Assembly: GCA_947624715.1 (NCBI GenBank)
Contig: CANQLO010000008.1
Location: 1 to 52,853 of the forward strand
Source of the DNA: an uncultured Clostridia bacterium
GTDB lineage: Bacteria; Bacillota_A; Clostridia; TANB77; CAG-508
DNA length: 52,853 nt
Direction: 5' to 3'
Shown here: positions 1 through 8,446 of the stretch, piece by piece
Layout of the letters: each line of letters begins with the position of its first letter
How positions within the stretch are numbered: the stretch's first letter is position 1
The notes under the pieces: model-generated
The model's input: only the letters and a program-made list of their open reading frames with translations
Told to the model about the DNA's origin: nothing
The model's database searches: none
Translations under genes and position numbers: made by a program

Positions 1-1100
1 TATAATGAATACTGGATTGTATATCCACTTGCTGTTGTCGTTAATGTTACTGTTACATTTCCATTTGTCCATGTTGTTGTTGGTTCATATGCAAAGTTTA
101 TTGTTCCTACTCCTACTGGAACTGTTGTTATCTCTTTTGCTTCACTATCTAAATAATTTCCTGCATCATCTTTTACTCTTACCTTTATGTTATATCCTTG
201 ATTTCCATCTAATCCTTCAAATGTATATTTTGGTTCTTTGTATCCTTCTCCTGTTTCTGATGGTGTCCAACTTATTCCTCCATCTCTACTAAAGTAATAT
301 TCTACTATATCACTCTTTCCATTGGTTGGGTTTGGCTCAGCATCTGTTCCTTTTGCTATTACTGTTATACTTTCTGATGTATGTGTCTCTGTAAATGTTG
401 ACTCTATTGGGTTTAATCTATCTATATTTTGTATTGTTGTTGATGTTAATCCATTTGTCATATCTAAATTATTTAAAATTCTTGCATATATTACTGTTCC
501 ATTATTTTTTACTTCAAATGGCTTTATATAATTTTGCCATACTTTTGAATCATATGAATACTGTATTGTTTGGCCTTCTTCATTTATATCCGATTCTATG
601 CTTACCATTACAAAGCTATTTGTCCATTCACTTGGTTCAGGAATTATTCTTGTATTTGCTTCAGTTACTTCTGGTGGTGGTGTTTCTTCCTCTTCTCCTT
701 GCTTTCCTACATATTTCACTCCATCTCTTGTGGCATCAAATACATATCCCTCTGGCGTTACTACTCTTACTGTTTCATCATTTTTTCTTCTTACCGTTGA
801 GTCTTTTAAATTTCCGTCCTTTGCGTCTTCTCTTAACTCTCTTTCATAGTTATCCATGTATTCTTTATTTGTCATATCTCTTATTCCGGCTTGTACTTCT
901 GTTCCGGATCTATCTAACTCAATAACCCCTCTATAGTCTTCTATTTTTCCTATTTCTATTGACTCTAGCGTTCTTGTTATTAAGCCTTTTTCTCCTGTTA
1001 AAAAGCCTATTGATACTCCTACCAGAATAAGCATTAATACTATTGTTACTACTAATGCTATTATTGTTATTCCTCTTTCTTTACTATTTTGCTTTTTCAT
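1..1100 (-). CDS. Pilin-anchored surface protein with Ig-like/fibronectin-like repeats (C-terminus cut by the window edge)
   Basis: The frame is open from an ATG at 1100 to the window edge, about 366 residues without a stop. A strong GGAGG lies 5 bases before the start (1106-1110). Residues 1-8 are basic, followed by ERGITIIALVVTIVLMLI, which has the shape of a type IV prepilin N-terminus: a Gly-Ile junction after a Glu/Arg-rich leader, then a hydrophobic helix. The next 100 residues are charged, followed by an EEEETPPPE linker and repeated beta-rich modules (for example PSEWTNSF...QYSYD and YEPTTTWTNGNVTVTLT) typical of bacterial Ig-like surface repeats. I infer a membrane- or pilus-associated surface protein. 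A similar N-terminus occurs at 43097, so two genes here use this anchor. The substrate or ligand is unknown. Confidence 0.8.
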   Translation of the reverse strand, partial: MKKQNSKERGITIIALVVTIVLMLILVGVSIGFLTGEKGLITRTLESIEIGKIEDYRGVIELDRSGTEVQAGIRDMTNKEYMDNYERELREDAKDGNLKDSTVRRKNDETVRVVTPEGYVFDATRDGVKYVGKQGEEEETPPPEVTEANTRIIPEPSEWTNSFVMVSIESDINEEGQTIQYSYDSKVWQNYIKPFEVKNNGTVIYARILNNLDMTNGLTSTTIQNIDRLNPIESTFTETHTSESITVIAKGTDAEPNPTNGKSDIVEYYFSRDGGISWTPSETGEGYKEPKYTFEGLDGNQGYNIKVRVKDDAGNYLDSEAKEITTVPVGVGTINFAYEPTTTWTNGNVTVTLTTTASGYTIQYSL

Positions 1101-1197
1101 TTTCCCCTCCTCAATTCTTTATTTGACATTTTTTCGTGCGCAAAAAAGCCATGCATTTTAGATTCTACTAAAACACATAGCTCTTCTTTTTTACTTC

Positions 1198-1240
1198 AAA
1201 CAAAGCTAAAACGAAATCAAAGATTTCTCTAGCTTTGTTT
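1198..1240 (+). terminator. Nested hairpin followed by a T-rich tract
   Basis: An 11-base stem (1198-1208 with 1230-1240) encloses a second perfect 6-base stem (1213-1218 with 1222-1227). On the plus strand it is followed by TTTTTTAT, as in an intrinsic terminator. No plus-strand gene ends just before it, so it could terminate an unseen transcript or be a structured element in the leader of the minus-strand surface gene. Confidence 0.45.
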
Positions 1241-1268
1241 TTTATATTTATTTTTTTTACTAAACTAA

Positions 1269-1308
<40 letters not shown>

Positions 1309-1488
1309 AGCCTCAAGGCTTACAAGCTTTTTCATTTTGTTTTTCCTTCCATTTCTTTTGTTTTTGATATATAAAAATTATAAACTTAAAACTTTTAAAT
1401 ATCAATGGAATTTACCGAATATTTTTAAATGTAATAAATTTGTTATATTTTTGTAACAATATCAAAAAACTTTGTCCCTTTTGACATT

Positions 1489-1516
1489 TTGCAAATTAAT
1501 AAAAATGTAGTATAAT
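1489..1516 (+). promoter_or_regulatory. Probable sigma-A promoter of nth
   Basis: TTGCAA at 1489-1494 and a perfect TATAAT at 1511-1516 are separated by 16 bases. The start codon of nth is 70 bases downstream, with a GGGACGGAG repeat copy between. Confidence 0.5.
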
Positions 1517-1519
1517 TAA

Positions 1520-1546
1520 TGTCAATAATCTCCGTCCCCATTGACA
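1520..1546. repeat. GGGACGGAG repeat, copy near nth
   Basis: Read on the minus strand this is TGTCAATGGGGACGGAG followed by ATTATTGACA, matching the three copies at 26219-26315. The ends TGTCAA/TTGACA are complementary, so each copy is an imperfect palindrome. A degenerate relative lies at about 1461-1487. Here it sits in the nth leader between the presumed promoter and the start. Confidence 0.75.
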
Positions 1547-1585
1547 CCCTTTGACATTGACATAGACAGAAAGGATTTGTTTTTT

Positions 1586-2218
1586 ATGAATAAGAATGAA
1601 GCAATAAAAATAGTAGAAAAATTGAAGAAAATGTATCCAGATGCAAAGTGTAGCTTAGATTTTAAAACTCCTTTTGAAATGCTGGTTGCAGTTTGTTTAT
1701 CTGCTCAATGTACAGATGATAGAGTAAACTTAGTTACTCCTCAGTTATTTAAAGTTTATGATACTCCTGAGGATTTTGCTAATTGTGATTTACATAAACT
1801 AGAAAGTCTAATTCACTCTTGTGGCTTTTATAAAAATAAAGCTAAAAACTTAAAAGCTGCTGGTCAAAAGATTATGTCTGAGTTTAATGGAGAAGTTCCT
1901 AGAACAATGGAAGAATTAATTACTATTCCCGGAGTTGGTAGAAAAAGTGCAAACGTTATTATGTTAGAAGCATTTAACAATCCTCAAGGAATAGCTGTTG
2001 ATACACATGCTAGACGTTTAGCTAATCGTATTGGCTTTTCTAAAGAATCTGACCCTAGCAAAGTCGAAAAGGATTTATGTTCTGTTATTCCAAAAGAATA
2101 TTGGAAAGATGTAAATCATATTTTTATTTGGCATGGTAGAAAAATATGTTCTTCTCAAAATCCTAAATGTGAGACATGTTTATTAAATGATGTGTGTAAA
2201 GATTTTAAAAATAAATAA
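1586..2218 (+). CDS. nth: Endonuclease III (DNA glycosylase / AP lyase)
   Basis: Removes oxidised pyrimidines from DNA and cuts the abasic site in base excision repair. The 210-residue product matches the family length. It shows the helix-hairpin-helix with catalytic lysine (IPGVGRKSANV), the catalytic aspartate (VDTHARRLANR), and a C-terminal 4Fe-4S site with the spacing C-x6-C-x2-C-x5-C (CSSQNPKCETCLLNDVC). The start at 1586 is preferred over an upstream in-frame ATG at 1541 because AGAAAGGA lies 11 bases before it and the family begins near this point; the upstream ATG falls inside a repeat copy. It is a single-gene plus-strand unit that converges on the P-type ATPase, with a shared terminator between them. 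Confidence 0.97.
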   Translation: MNKNEAIKIVEKLKKMYPDAKCSLDFKTPFEMLVAVCLSAQCTDDRVNLVTPQLFKVYDTPEDFANCDLHKLESLIHSCGFYKNKAKNLKAAGQKIMSEFNGEVPRTMEELITIPGVGRKSANVIMLEAFNNPQGIAVDTHARRLANRIGFSKESDPSKVEKDLCSVIPKEYWKDVNHIFIWHGRKICSSQNPKCETCLLNDVCKDFKNK

Positions 2219-2221
2219 AAA

Positions 2222-2260
2222 AAATATAACATATAATCTTCTTAGTTATATGTTATATTT
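2222..2260. terminator. Bidirectional intrinsic terminator between nth and the P-type ATPase
   Basis: A perfect 15-base stem (2222-2236 with 2246-2260), flanked by A-rich and T-rich sequence on both sides, lies between two convergent genes. Confidence 0.85.
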
Positions 2261-2266
2261 TTGACA

Positions 2267-5002
2267 CTATTCTTCATCCTTAGATGAGTTTATTTTCAAT
2301 AATTTCATTATCTCAACCACTATAATTGGTGTTAATATTAATAAAACACATTCTAAAATTTTATCAGTTGGTAGAGCTATTATGCCAAATATGTTTTGTA
2401 GTCCCGGAATGAATAATACTGCAAACATAAGCAAACTTGATGCTCCTATTGCTAGAAATAACATTTTATTTCCAAAGAAATTGGACTTGAATATTGATTC
2501 TTTATTGCTTCTTATATTAAATACATGCATCAATTCTGCAAATGCTAACACTACAAATGCCATTGTTTGACCTATTTCAATTCTTATGTCTTCTGCAGTT
2601 AAGTTAGGATACTTTGCTGATATGCTGGAAATCAGTTCATTGCTTGAAGCTAAACCTAGTATAAATGCTGCTAGGGTTATGAGCCCTATCATTATCCCTT
2701 GATATACTATTCTCCATGTCATACCTTTTGTGAATATTCCCTTGTTTTTATTTGGCTTTCTTTTCATTATATTTTTGCTAGCTGGGTCGACTGATAATGC
2801 TAAAGCTGGAAGTGAGTCTGTCACTAAGTTTATCCATAAAAGTTGTGGTACTAGAAATATTACAATTTTATCTACTCCAATTCCAAAATTGCTGCTTAAT
2901 ATTGGTGTTAATAATATAGATAAAAATAATACTACTATTTCTCCAATATTACTTGATAACAAAAATTGTATTGCTTTTAAAATATTGTCATAAATTCTTC
3001 TTCCTTCTTCTACGCTATCTACTATTGTTGCGAAATTATCATCTGTTAATATTATATCTGCCGCTTCTTTTGATACATCTGTTCCTACAATTCCCATTGC
3101 ACAACCTATATTAGAAGTTTTAAGCGCTGGTGCATCATTTACACCATCTCCTGTCATTGCAACAACTTCTCCATAACTTTGCCATGCTTTTACTATCCTT
3201 ACTTTATGCTCTGGTGAAACTCTTGCATAAACTGAATATTTTTTTACATTTTTTCTTAGTTCTTCATCAGACATTTTTTCAAGTTCTATTCCTGTTATTG
3301 CCTCGCTTTCATCTTTTAGTATGCCTAATTCTTTTGCTATTGCTGTTGCTGTAATTTTGTGGTCGCCTGTAATCATAACTGTTCTAATTCCAGCTGATTT
3401 ACATTTTTCTACTGCTGTCTTTACTTCAATTCTTGGTGGGTCAATCATTCCACACATTCCTAAAAATACTAGATTCTTTTCTAAATCTTTAATATCTTTT
3501 TTACTAGGCATATTATCTAGTTCTTTATAAGCCATTCCTAAAACTCTAAGAGCTTCTTTTGCCATTTTTTCATTTTCTGATTTTATCTTTTCAAGATGTT
3601 CTTCTTTTAAGTTAACCTCTTCTCCATATAAAGCAACTTTATTACATCTTTCTAATAGTTCATCAATTCCACCTTTAGTATATACAATGTATTTATCTCC
3701 TACTTTATTTACAGTAGTCATAAGTTTTCTTTCTGAATCAAATGGTATTTCTTCTACTCTTGGATTTAAGTCAAATTTGCTTGGATCAAATTCTAAAGCA
3801 AATCCCATATCTATCAAAGCTGTTTCTGTTGGGTCACCAATAAGTTTTTTATCAGCTCCAATCTTTGTGTCATTACAAAGCATACTTGTATAGACTAATC
3901 CTCTAAGTTCATCATCTATTTCCTTAATATCTTCTATATTTTCTGTTTTATTGTTCCAAAATATCTTTTTTACTGTCATCCTATTTTGTGTAAGTGTTCC
4001 TGTCTTATCACTACAAATAACCGTCGTACATCCTAAAGTTTCAACTGCTGGTAGCTTCTTTACAATAGCATGTTTTTTTACCATTCTTTGAACACCTATT
4101 GCAAGAACTATTGTTGAAACTGCTGCTAAGCCTTCTGGTATTGCTGCAACTGCTAAACTTACCGCTGTCATAAACATATCTAAAGGCTCTTTTCCATATA
4201 TTAAACCTATCAAGAAAATAACTGCACATATTACTAAGGCTACTATTCCTAAAATCTTACCAAGTTTATTTAATTTTTGAGCAAGTGGTGTTTCTTCTTT
4301 TTTAGTATCACTTATAATCTGAGCAATTTTTCCAACTTCTGTGTTCATACCTGTTTCAACAACTATACCTTTTCCTCTTCCATAAGTAACAAGAGATGAT
4401 GAAAAAGCCATATTTATTCTATCAGCTATTCCAATTTCTTTTTCTTCTATTTCATTTGATATTTTTTCAACTGGAACTGATTCTCCTGTTAAAGCAGATT
4501 CTTGAGTCTTTAAATTTATTGCTTCTATAATTCTTAGATCAGCTGGTACATAATCACCTGTATCTAAGACTACAATATCTCCTGGTACTAATTCTTTTGC
4601 TGGAAGAACTACTTGCTTTCCATTTCTAATTACTTTAGCAGTATGTGCACTTAACTTTTGAAGTGCTTCTAATGACTTCTCTGCTTTATTTTCTTGCATA
4701 ACTCCAATTATAGCATTTGCAATTATTACTACCATAATAATAATTGTATCTGTTAAACCTTCTCCTTCAATTACTCCAATTATTCCTGAAACTATTGCTG
4801 CTATAATTAAAACTATAATCATAAAATCTTTAAATTCTTCTAAAAATTTTACAATTAAACTTTTCTTTTTTCCTTCTTTTAAAGCATTGTAGCCATACTT
4901 TTCTTGTCTTTTTAATACTTCTTCATCTGTAAGTCCATTATCTATACTTGTTTTAAGTTCACTTTCCACATTTTTTACACTTTTTCCATACCAATTATCC
5001 AT
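2267..5002 (-). CDS. Calcium-type P-type (P2A) ATPase
   Basis: ATP-driven cation efflux pump of the cytoplasmic membrane, most like SERCA/PMCA-type Ca2+ ATPases. Landmarks in order: actuator loop LTGESVPVEK, transmembrane PEGL (AAIPEGLAAV), phosphorylation site CSDKTGTLTQNRMTV, nucleotide-binding region, hinge MTGDGVNDAPALK, and the M6 motif NLVTDSLPALALSVDP, whose Asn and Asp are Ca2+ ligands in this family. About ten hydrophobic segments are visible. The product is 911 residues. I chose the ATG at 5002 (GGGAG eight bases upstream) over an in-frame TTG at 5017. A near-consensus promoter lies upstream. It is monocistronic and divergent from the acyl-CoA synthetase gene. The ion is inferred from family motifs only. 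Confidence 0.93.
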   Translation of the reverse strand: MDNWYGKSVKNVESELKTSIDNGLTDEEVLKRQEKYGYNALKEGKKKSLIVKFLEEFKDFMIIVLIIAAIVSGIIGVIEGEGLTDTIIIMVVIIANAIIGVMQENKAEKSLEALQKLSAHTAKVIRNGKQVVLPAKELVPGDIVVLDTGDYVPADLRIIEAINLKTQESALTGESVPVEKISNEIEEKEIGIADRINMAFSSSLVTYGRGKGIVVETGMNTEVGKIAQIISDTKKEETPLAQKLNKLGKILGIVALVICAVIFLIGLIYGKEPLDMFMTAVSLAVAAIPEGLAAVSTIVLAIGVQRMVKKHAIVKKLPAVETLGCTTVICSDKTGTLTQNRMTVKKIFWNNKTENIEDIKEIDDELRGLVYTSMLCNDTKIGADKKLIGDPTETALIDMGFALEFDPSKFDLNPRVEEIPFDSERKLMTTVNKVGDKYIVYTKGGIDELLERCNKVALYGEEVNLKEEHLEKIKSENEKMAKEALRVLGMAYKELDNMPSKKDIKDLEKNLVFLGMCGMIDPPRIEVKTAVEKCKSAGIRTVMITGDHKITATAIAKELGILKDESEAITGIELEKMSDEELRKNVKKYSVYARVSPEHKVRIVKAWQSYGEVVAMTGDGVNDAPALKTSNIGCAMGIVGTDVSKEAADIILTDDNFATIVDSVEEGRRIYDNILKAIQFLLSSNIGEIVVLFLSILLTPILSSNFGIGVDKIVIFLVPQLLWINLVTDSLPALALSVDPASKNIMKRKPNKNKGIFTKGMTWRIVYQGIMIGLITLAAFILGLASSNELISSISAKYPNLTAEDIRIEIGQTMAFVVLAFAELMHVFNIRSNKESIFKSNFFGNKMLFLAIGASSLLMFAVLFIPGLQNIFGIIALPTDKILECVLLILTPIIVVEIMKLLKINSSKDEE

Positions 5003-5055
5003 TGCTAACGCTCCCAATTATCTTTTTATAATTATACTACTATTTAATTAAATTT

Positions 5056-5084
5056 ATTATATATTATTTAATTATACTATTCAA
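5056..5084 (-). promoter_or_regulatory. Sigma-A promoter of the P-type ATPase
   Basis: On the minus strand TTGAAT (5079-5084), 17-base spacer, TATAAT (5056-5061). About 55 bases upstream of the chosen start. Confidence 0.7.
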
Positions 5085-5108
5085 TATAAATTTTTATATA
5101 TTTTTTTA

Positions 5109-5231
5109 TAAACATAAGTATAGTTATTTTTGAGAAAGCCTTGGCCGCTACCAAGCGTAGCGCGAATGGAGCAGCAACCTTTAGGTTGCGTTGCGACAAC
5201 AAGGCTTGAAAAAATAACTATATTTATGTAT
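5109..5231. repeat. Hairpin repeat R1 (GCGTAGC/GCAACC core family)
   Basis: AT-rich complementary arms (left containing TATAGTTATTTTTGAGAAAGCC, right GGCTTGAAAAAATAACTATA) flank a GC-rich core with GCGAATGGAGC and the inner hairpin GCAACC-TTTA-GGTTGC, ending in GCGACAACAAGGC. The same core recurs at R2-R6. It sits between two divergent promoters. Confidence 0.9.
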
Positions 5232-5248
5232 TATCATATAATTATAAC

Positions 5249-5277
5249 TTGAAAATTTTATAAAATTGTTGTAAAAT
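5249..5277 (+). promoter_or_regulatory. Sigma-A promoter of the acyl-CoA synthetase gene
   Basis: TTGAAA (5249-5254), 17-base spacer, TAAAAT (5272-5277), 28 bases before the ATG. Confidence 0.65.
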
Positions 5278-5304
5278 ACCTTTTACAGAAAGGATATTTA
5301 GGAT

Positions 5305-6978
5305 ATGGTTAATAAATTATATGAAGGTCATAGATTAAATAATTTTAGAGAACTTGTTTCTTTATTTAAAAACGTTTATAGAAATAAAATTGCTTTTGAA
5401 TATAAGAAAACTCCTACTTCTAATAAATATATTAGAATATCTTATTATCAGTTTGCTCAAGATATTGAAGCTTTGGGAACTAGCCTACTTAAAATGGGTT
5501 GCAAAAGAGTTGCTATCATTTCTGATAATAGATATGAATGGTGTGTTAGTTATCTAGCAGTAACTACTGCCGGTTTGATTGTTGTTCCTCTTGATAAATC
5601 TCTTCCTGATAATGAAATAAAAAGCTTGATAAATAGAAGTAAAGCAGATACTATCATCTATGAAAAGAGATTCGATGAAGTTGCTCACAATTGTAAGAAC
5701 TTAATTTGTATGGATGATGGTTATACTAAACTTTTAGATGATGGTAAAAATTTAAATCATGAAAAATATAATTCTTTGAAATTAGATGATAAAGCTTTTT
5801 CTATAATGCTTTTCACTTCTGGTACAACAAACATTTCTAAAGCTGTTATGCTTTCACAATATGCAGTTTGTACAGATATGTATGGTTTAAGTCAAATGAT
5901 TGATATAAATACTACTGATAAGTTTTTATCTTTCTTACCTTTGCACCATACATTTGAAAGTAATTGTACTTTTCTTTTTGGTACATCTTGTGGTATAACA
6001 ATTGCATTTTGTGATGGGTTAAAATACATTCAAAAAAATTTAGCTGAATACAAAGTTACAGGATTCGTTTGTGTTCCACTTATGCTTGAGATTATGTTTA
6101 AGAAAATAACTAAAGCTATTAAGGAACAGCACAAAACTGTTTTAGTTGCTATAATGAGAAGGATTTTTAGATATTCCTCTATTAATACAAAAAGAAAAGT
6201 TTTTAAATCTATTATTGATAATCTTGGTGGTAAGCTTAGAACTATAATTTCAGGAGGTGCTTCATTGGATAAAGCTGTTTTACAAGGATATAATGATTTT
6301 GGTTTTGATATTCATCAAGGATATGGCTTGACAGAAACTTCTTCTGTTTTAGCTGGTGAAAATAGCTTTAGTAAAAGGCTTGGTTCAGTTGGGTATCCTA
6401 TTCCAACTGTTGAACTTAAAATTGATAATCCTGATGAAAAAGGAATTGGTGAAATAGTTGCTAAAACTGACTCTGTTATGATTGGCTATTATGATAATGA
6501 AGAAGCTACTAAACAAGTTTTAAAAGATGGCTGGTTTTATACAGGTGATCTTGGCTATATTGATAAAGATGGATTTGTTTTTATTACAGGTAGAAAGAAG
6601 GATATGATTGTTCTTAAAAATGGTAAGAAAATCTTTCCTGAAGAAATAGAAAGTTTGATAAATAAACTTCCGTATGTTGAAGAAAGTATGGTATTTGGCT
6701 ACATAGATAATTCTAAATCTGATAGATTTGAAGATGTAGTTCTTTATGCTAAGATAATTTACAAAGTCGACGAGATTAACAATTATTTTCCTAATAAAGA
6801 AAAAAGTGAATATCAAAGTTTAATATTTAATGATATAAAAACAAAAATAAACAAACAAATGCCTGCTTATAAGTACATTAGACATATTATCGTTACAGAT
6901 AGGCCTTTGATTAAAACTACTACTCAGAAAATCAAGAGAAATGAAGAATTAAAGGTTATTGAAAAAGTATTAAAATAG
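5305..6978 (+). CDS. AMP-binding long-chain acyl-CoA synthetase-like protein
   Basis: Member of the ANL adenylating enzymes; likely activates a fatty acid as acyl-AMP and transfers it to CoA (or another thiol). Visible motifs: phosphate loop TSGTTNISKAVMLS (consensus TSGTTGxPKGV; the Gly, Pro and second Gly are replaced), YGLTETSSV, GDLGYIDKDGFVFITGRKKDMI hinge and ribose-binding region, and a C-terminal KTTTQKIKR that should hold the catalytic lysine. The length of 557 residues fits the FadD-like class. AGAAAGGA precedes the ATG. No acyl carrier or acyltransferase gene is adjacent, so the physiological acyl donor route is unknown. Confidence 0.88.
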   Translation: MVNKLYEGHRLNNFRELVSLFKNVYRNKIAFEYKKTPTSNKYIRISYYQFAQDIEALGTSLLKMGCKRVAIISDNRYEWCVSYLAVTTAGLIVVPLDKSLPDNEIKSLINRSKADTIIYEKRFDEVAHNCKNLICMDDGYTKLLDDGKNLNHEKYNSLKLDDKAFSIMLFTSGTTNISKAVMLSQYAVCTDMYGLSQMIDINTTDKFLSFLPLHHTFESNCTFLFGTSCGITIAFCDGLKYIQKNLAEYKVTGFVCVPLMLEIMFKKITKAIKEQHKTVLVAIMRRIFRYSSINTKRKVFKSIIDNLGGKLRTIISGGASLDKAVLQGYNDFGFDIHQGYGLTETSSVLAGENSFSKRLGSVGYPIPTVELKIDNPDEKGIGEIVAKTDSVMIGYYDNEEATKQVLKDGWFYTGDLGYIDKDGFVFITGRKKDMIVLKNGKKIFPEEIESLINKLPYVEESMVFGYIDNSKSDRFEDVVLYAKIIYKVDEINNYFPNKEKSEYQSLIFNDIKTKINKQMPAYKYIRHIIVTDRPLIKTTTQKIKRNEELKVIEKVLK

Positions 6979-7008
6979 AAAAATTTTTCCAACCTTGTCA
7001 ACATTCTA

Positions 7009-7039
7009 AAGAACCATGTATTTTTAATACATGGTTCTT
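7009..7039 (+). terminator. Perfect hairpin after the acyl-CoA synthetase gene
   Basis: A perfect 14-base stem (7009-7022 with 7026-7039) with a 3-base loop lies 31 bases after the stop. The T-tract is weak on both strands, so termination efficiency is uncertain, but its place between convergent genes fits. Confidence 0.65.
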
Positions 7040-7135
7040 AACATAAATATTCTTATTATATTTTTTCTATTTCTTTTATTGTTAAGTTTGTTATTTCACA
7101 TACTTCTTCTTTGCTTAGCTAAATTTTTATCTTCC

Positions 7136-8416
7136 TTAGTCTGCATTTATAAATTTTATTATATCTCCATAAATATAAAAACTGCCAACTACAAATGTAA
7201 CATATTTATTATACTTTCCTTTTGCCAATTCTATAGCTGTTTTTAAATCTTCAATATACAAATTTTGATTTTGTGTATATTTTTTTGCAATTTTTAATAG
7301 TCTTTCTTTTGGCTCATATGCTTTTTTATCATTTCCATCTGTAAATATAAATACTGATTCTTCATCTTTTAAAATTTCTTTTAGCATACTTTCATAATCT
7401 TTTCTTTTTAAAATAGAAATAATATAAACCTTTGGATTTTTCTTATAATACATATTTATTGAATTTATAAAATTTTCTATTGCTGGCTTATTATGAGCTC
7501 CATCATAAATAATTAATGGCTTTTCACTAATTGTTTCAAATCTTCCTTTGTGTACTACTGTTTTCAATCCTTCTTTTACATTTTCTTCTGAGATTTTATA
7601 AGATTTTTTATTTAATATATCTACTGCTTCTAAACATATACTTGCATTGTTTATTTGCTTTTCGCCTTTTAAATTAATGACTATATTTTTATGTTTTTTA
7701 TAATCAAATTTTTGAAAATTATTATCATATGAATAATTAGATATATTTTCTTTTTCAACTAAATGTAATGTATTATTTTTGCTTAAACACGTTTGTTTAA
7801 TTACATTATTAACTTCTTCTTCCTGTTTTACAAATATAGTATCTGAGTCTTGCTTTATAATTCCTGCTTTTTGCTCTGCTATTTTTTCTAAAGTATCACC
7901 TAAAATATTCATATGATCATATCCTATACTTGTTATAATTGAAATAAGTGGTGTTACTATATTAGTAGTGTCATATAATCCTCCTAAGCCTACCTCTAAT
8001 ACTACAAAATCACAATTATTCTCTTTAAAATATAAAAATGCCATAATAGTTTCTAATTCAAAAAAGGTAATTCTTTGATCTCCTAAAATTGAATATTCAT
8101 TTATATCTGGAATAAGCCTTCTTATTAATTTTTCCATTTCTTCATCTGTTATATTTTTATTATTTATACTTATTCTTTCATTATACTTTATCAAATGAGG
8201 GCTTATGAATTTACCAACCTTATATCCTGCTTTTATTAAAATGTTAGTCATCATTTCTGCACAACTTCCTTTTCCATTTGTGCCTGCTATATGTATAACT
8301 TTCAAATCCTTCTCTGGATGATTGAATTGCTCGCAAAGAAATTTAATTCCTTTTAGTTTGACATTTCTTGTTCCTCTGTAAAAATTAGATAAAAAATTTT
8401 CTACTACTATTTTCAC
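7136..8416 (-). CDS. folC: Folylpolyglutamate synthase / dihydrofolate synthase
   Basis: Adds glutamate to dihydropteroate or folates using ATP. The P-loop HIAGTNGKGSCAEM (residues about 42-55), the following ISPHLIKYNERI, the LGGLYDTTN segment and the C-terminal YDGAHNKPAIENF domain are the Mur-ligase-like FolC signature. The length of 426 residues is normal. The start is a GTG at 8416 with AAGGAG eight bases upstream. It is the last gene of the pth-rng-folC minus-strand run, 30 bases after rng. Confidence 0.95.
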   Translation of the reverse strand: MKIVVENFLSNFYRGTRNVKLKGIKFLCEQFNHPEKDLKVIHIAGTNGKGSCAEMMTNILIKAGYKVGKFISPHLIKYNERISINNKNITDEEMEKLIRRLIPDINEYSILGDQRITFFELETIMAFLYFKENNCDFVVLEVGLGGLYDTTNIVTPLISIITSIGYDHMNILGDTLEKIAEQKAGIIKQDSDTIFVKQEEEVNNVIKQTCLSKNNTLHLVEKENISNYSYDNNFQKFDYKKHKNIVINLKGEKQINNASICLEAVDILNKKSYKISEENVKEGLKTVVHKGRFETISEKPLIIYDGAHNKPAIENFINSINMYYKKNPKVYIISILKRKDYESMLKEILKDEESVFIFTDGNDKKAYEPKERLLKIAKKYTQNQNLYIEDLKTAIELAKGKYNKYVTFVVGSFYIYGDIIKFINAD

Positions 8417-8446
8417 GTATGCTTCTCCTTTTATTCCATTTAGATT

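Larger units (their letters stand above)
5003..5304. other. Divergent promoter region carrying hairpin repeat R1
   Basis: About 300 bases between two divergent genes. It contains the promoter of the ATPase (5056-5084, minus), the promoter of the acyl-CoA synthetase gene (5249-5277, plus), and between them repeat R1. No small gene is convincing. Confidence 0.8.

Noticed and set aside
395..925. 176-codon plus-strand frame opposite the surface gene
   Set aside because: Leu-rich shadow of the minus-strand repeat protein, which has a clear ribosome site and domain structure.
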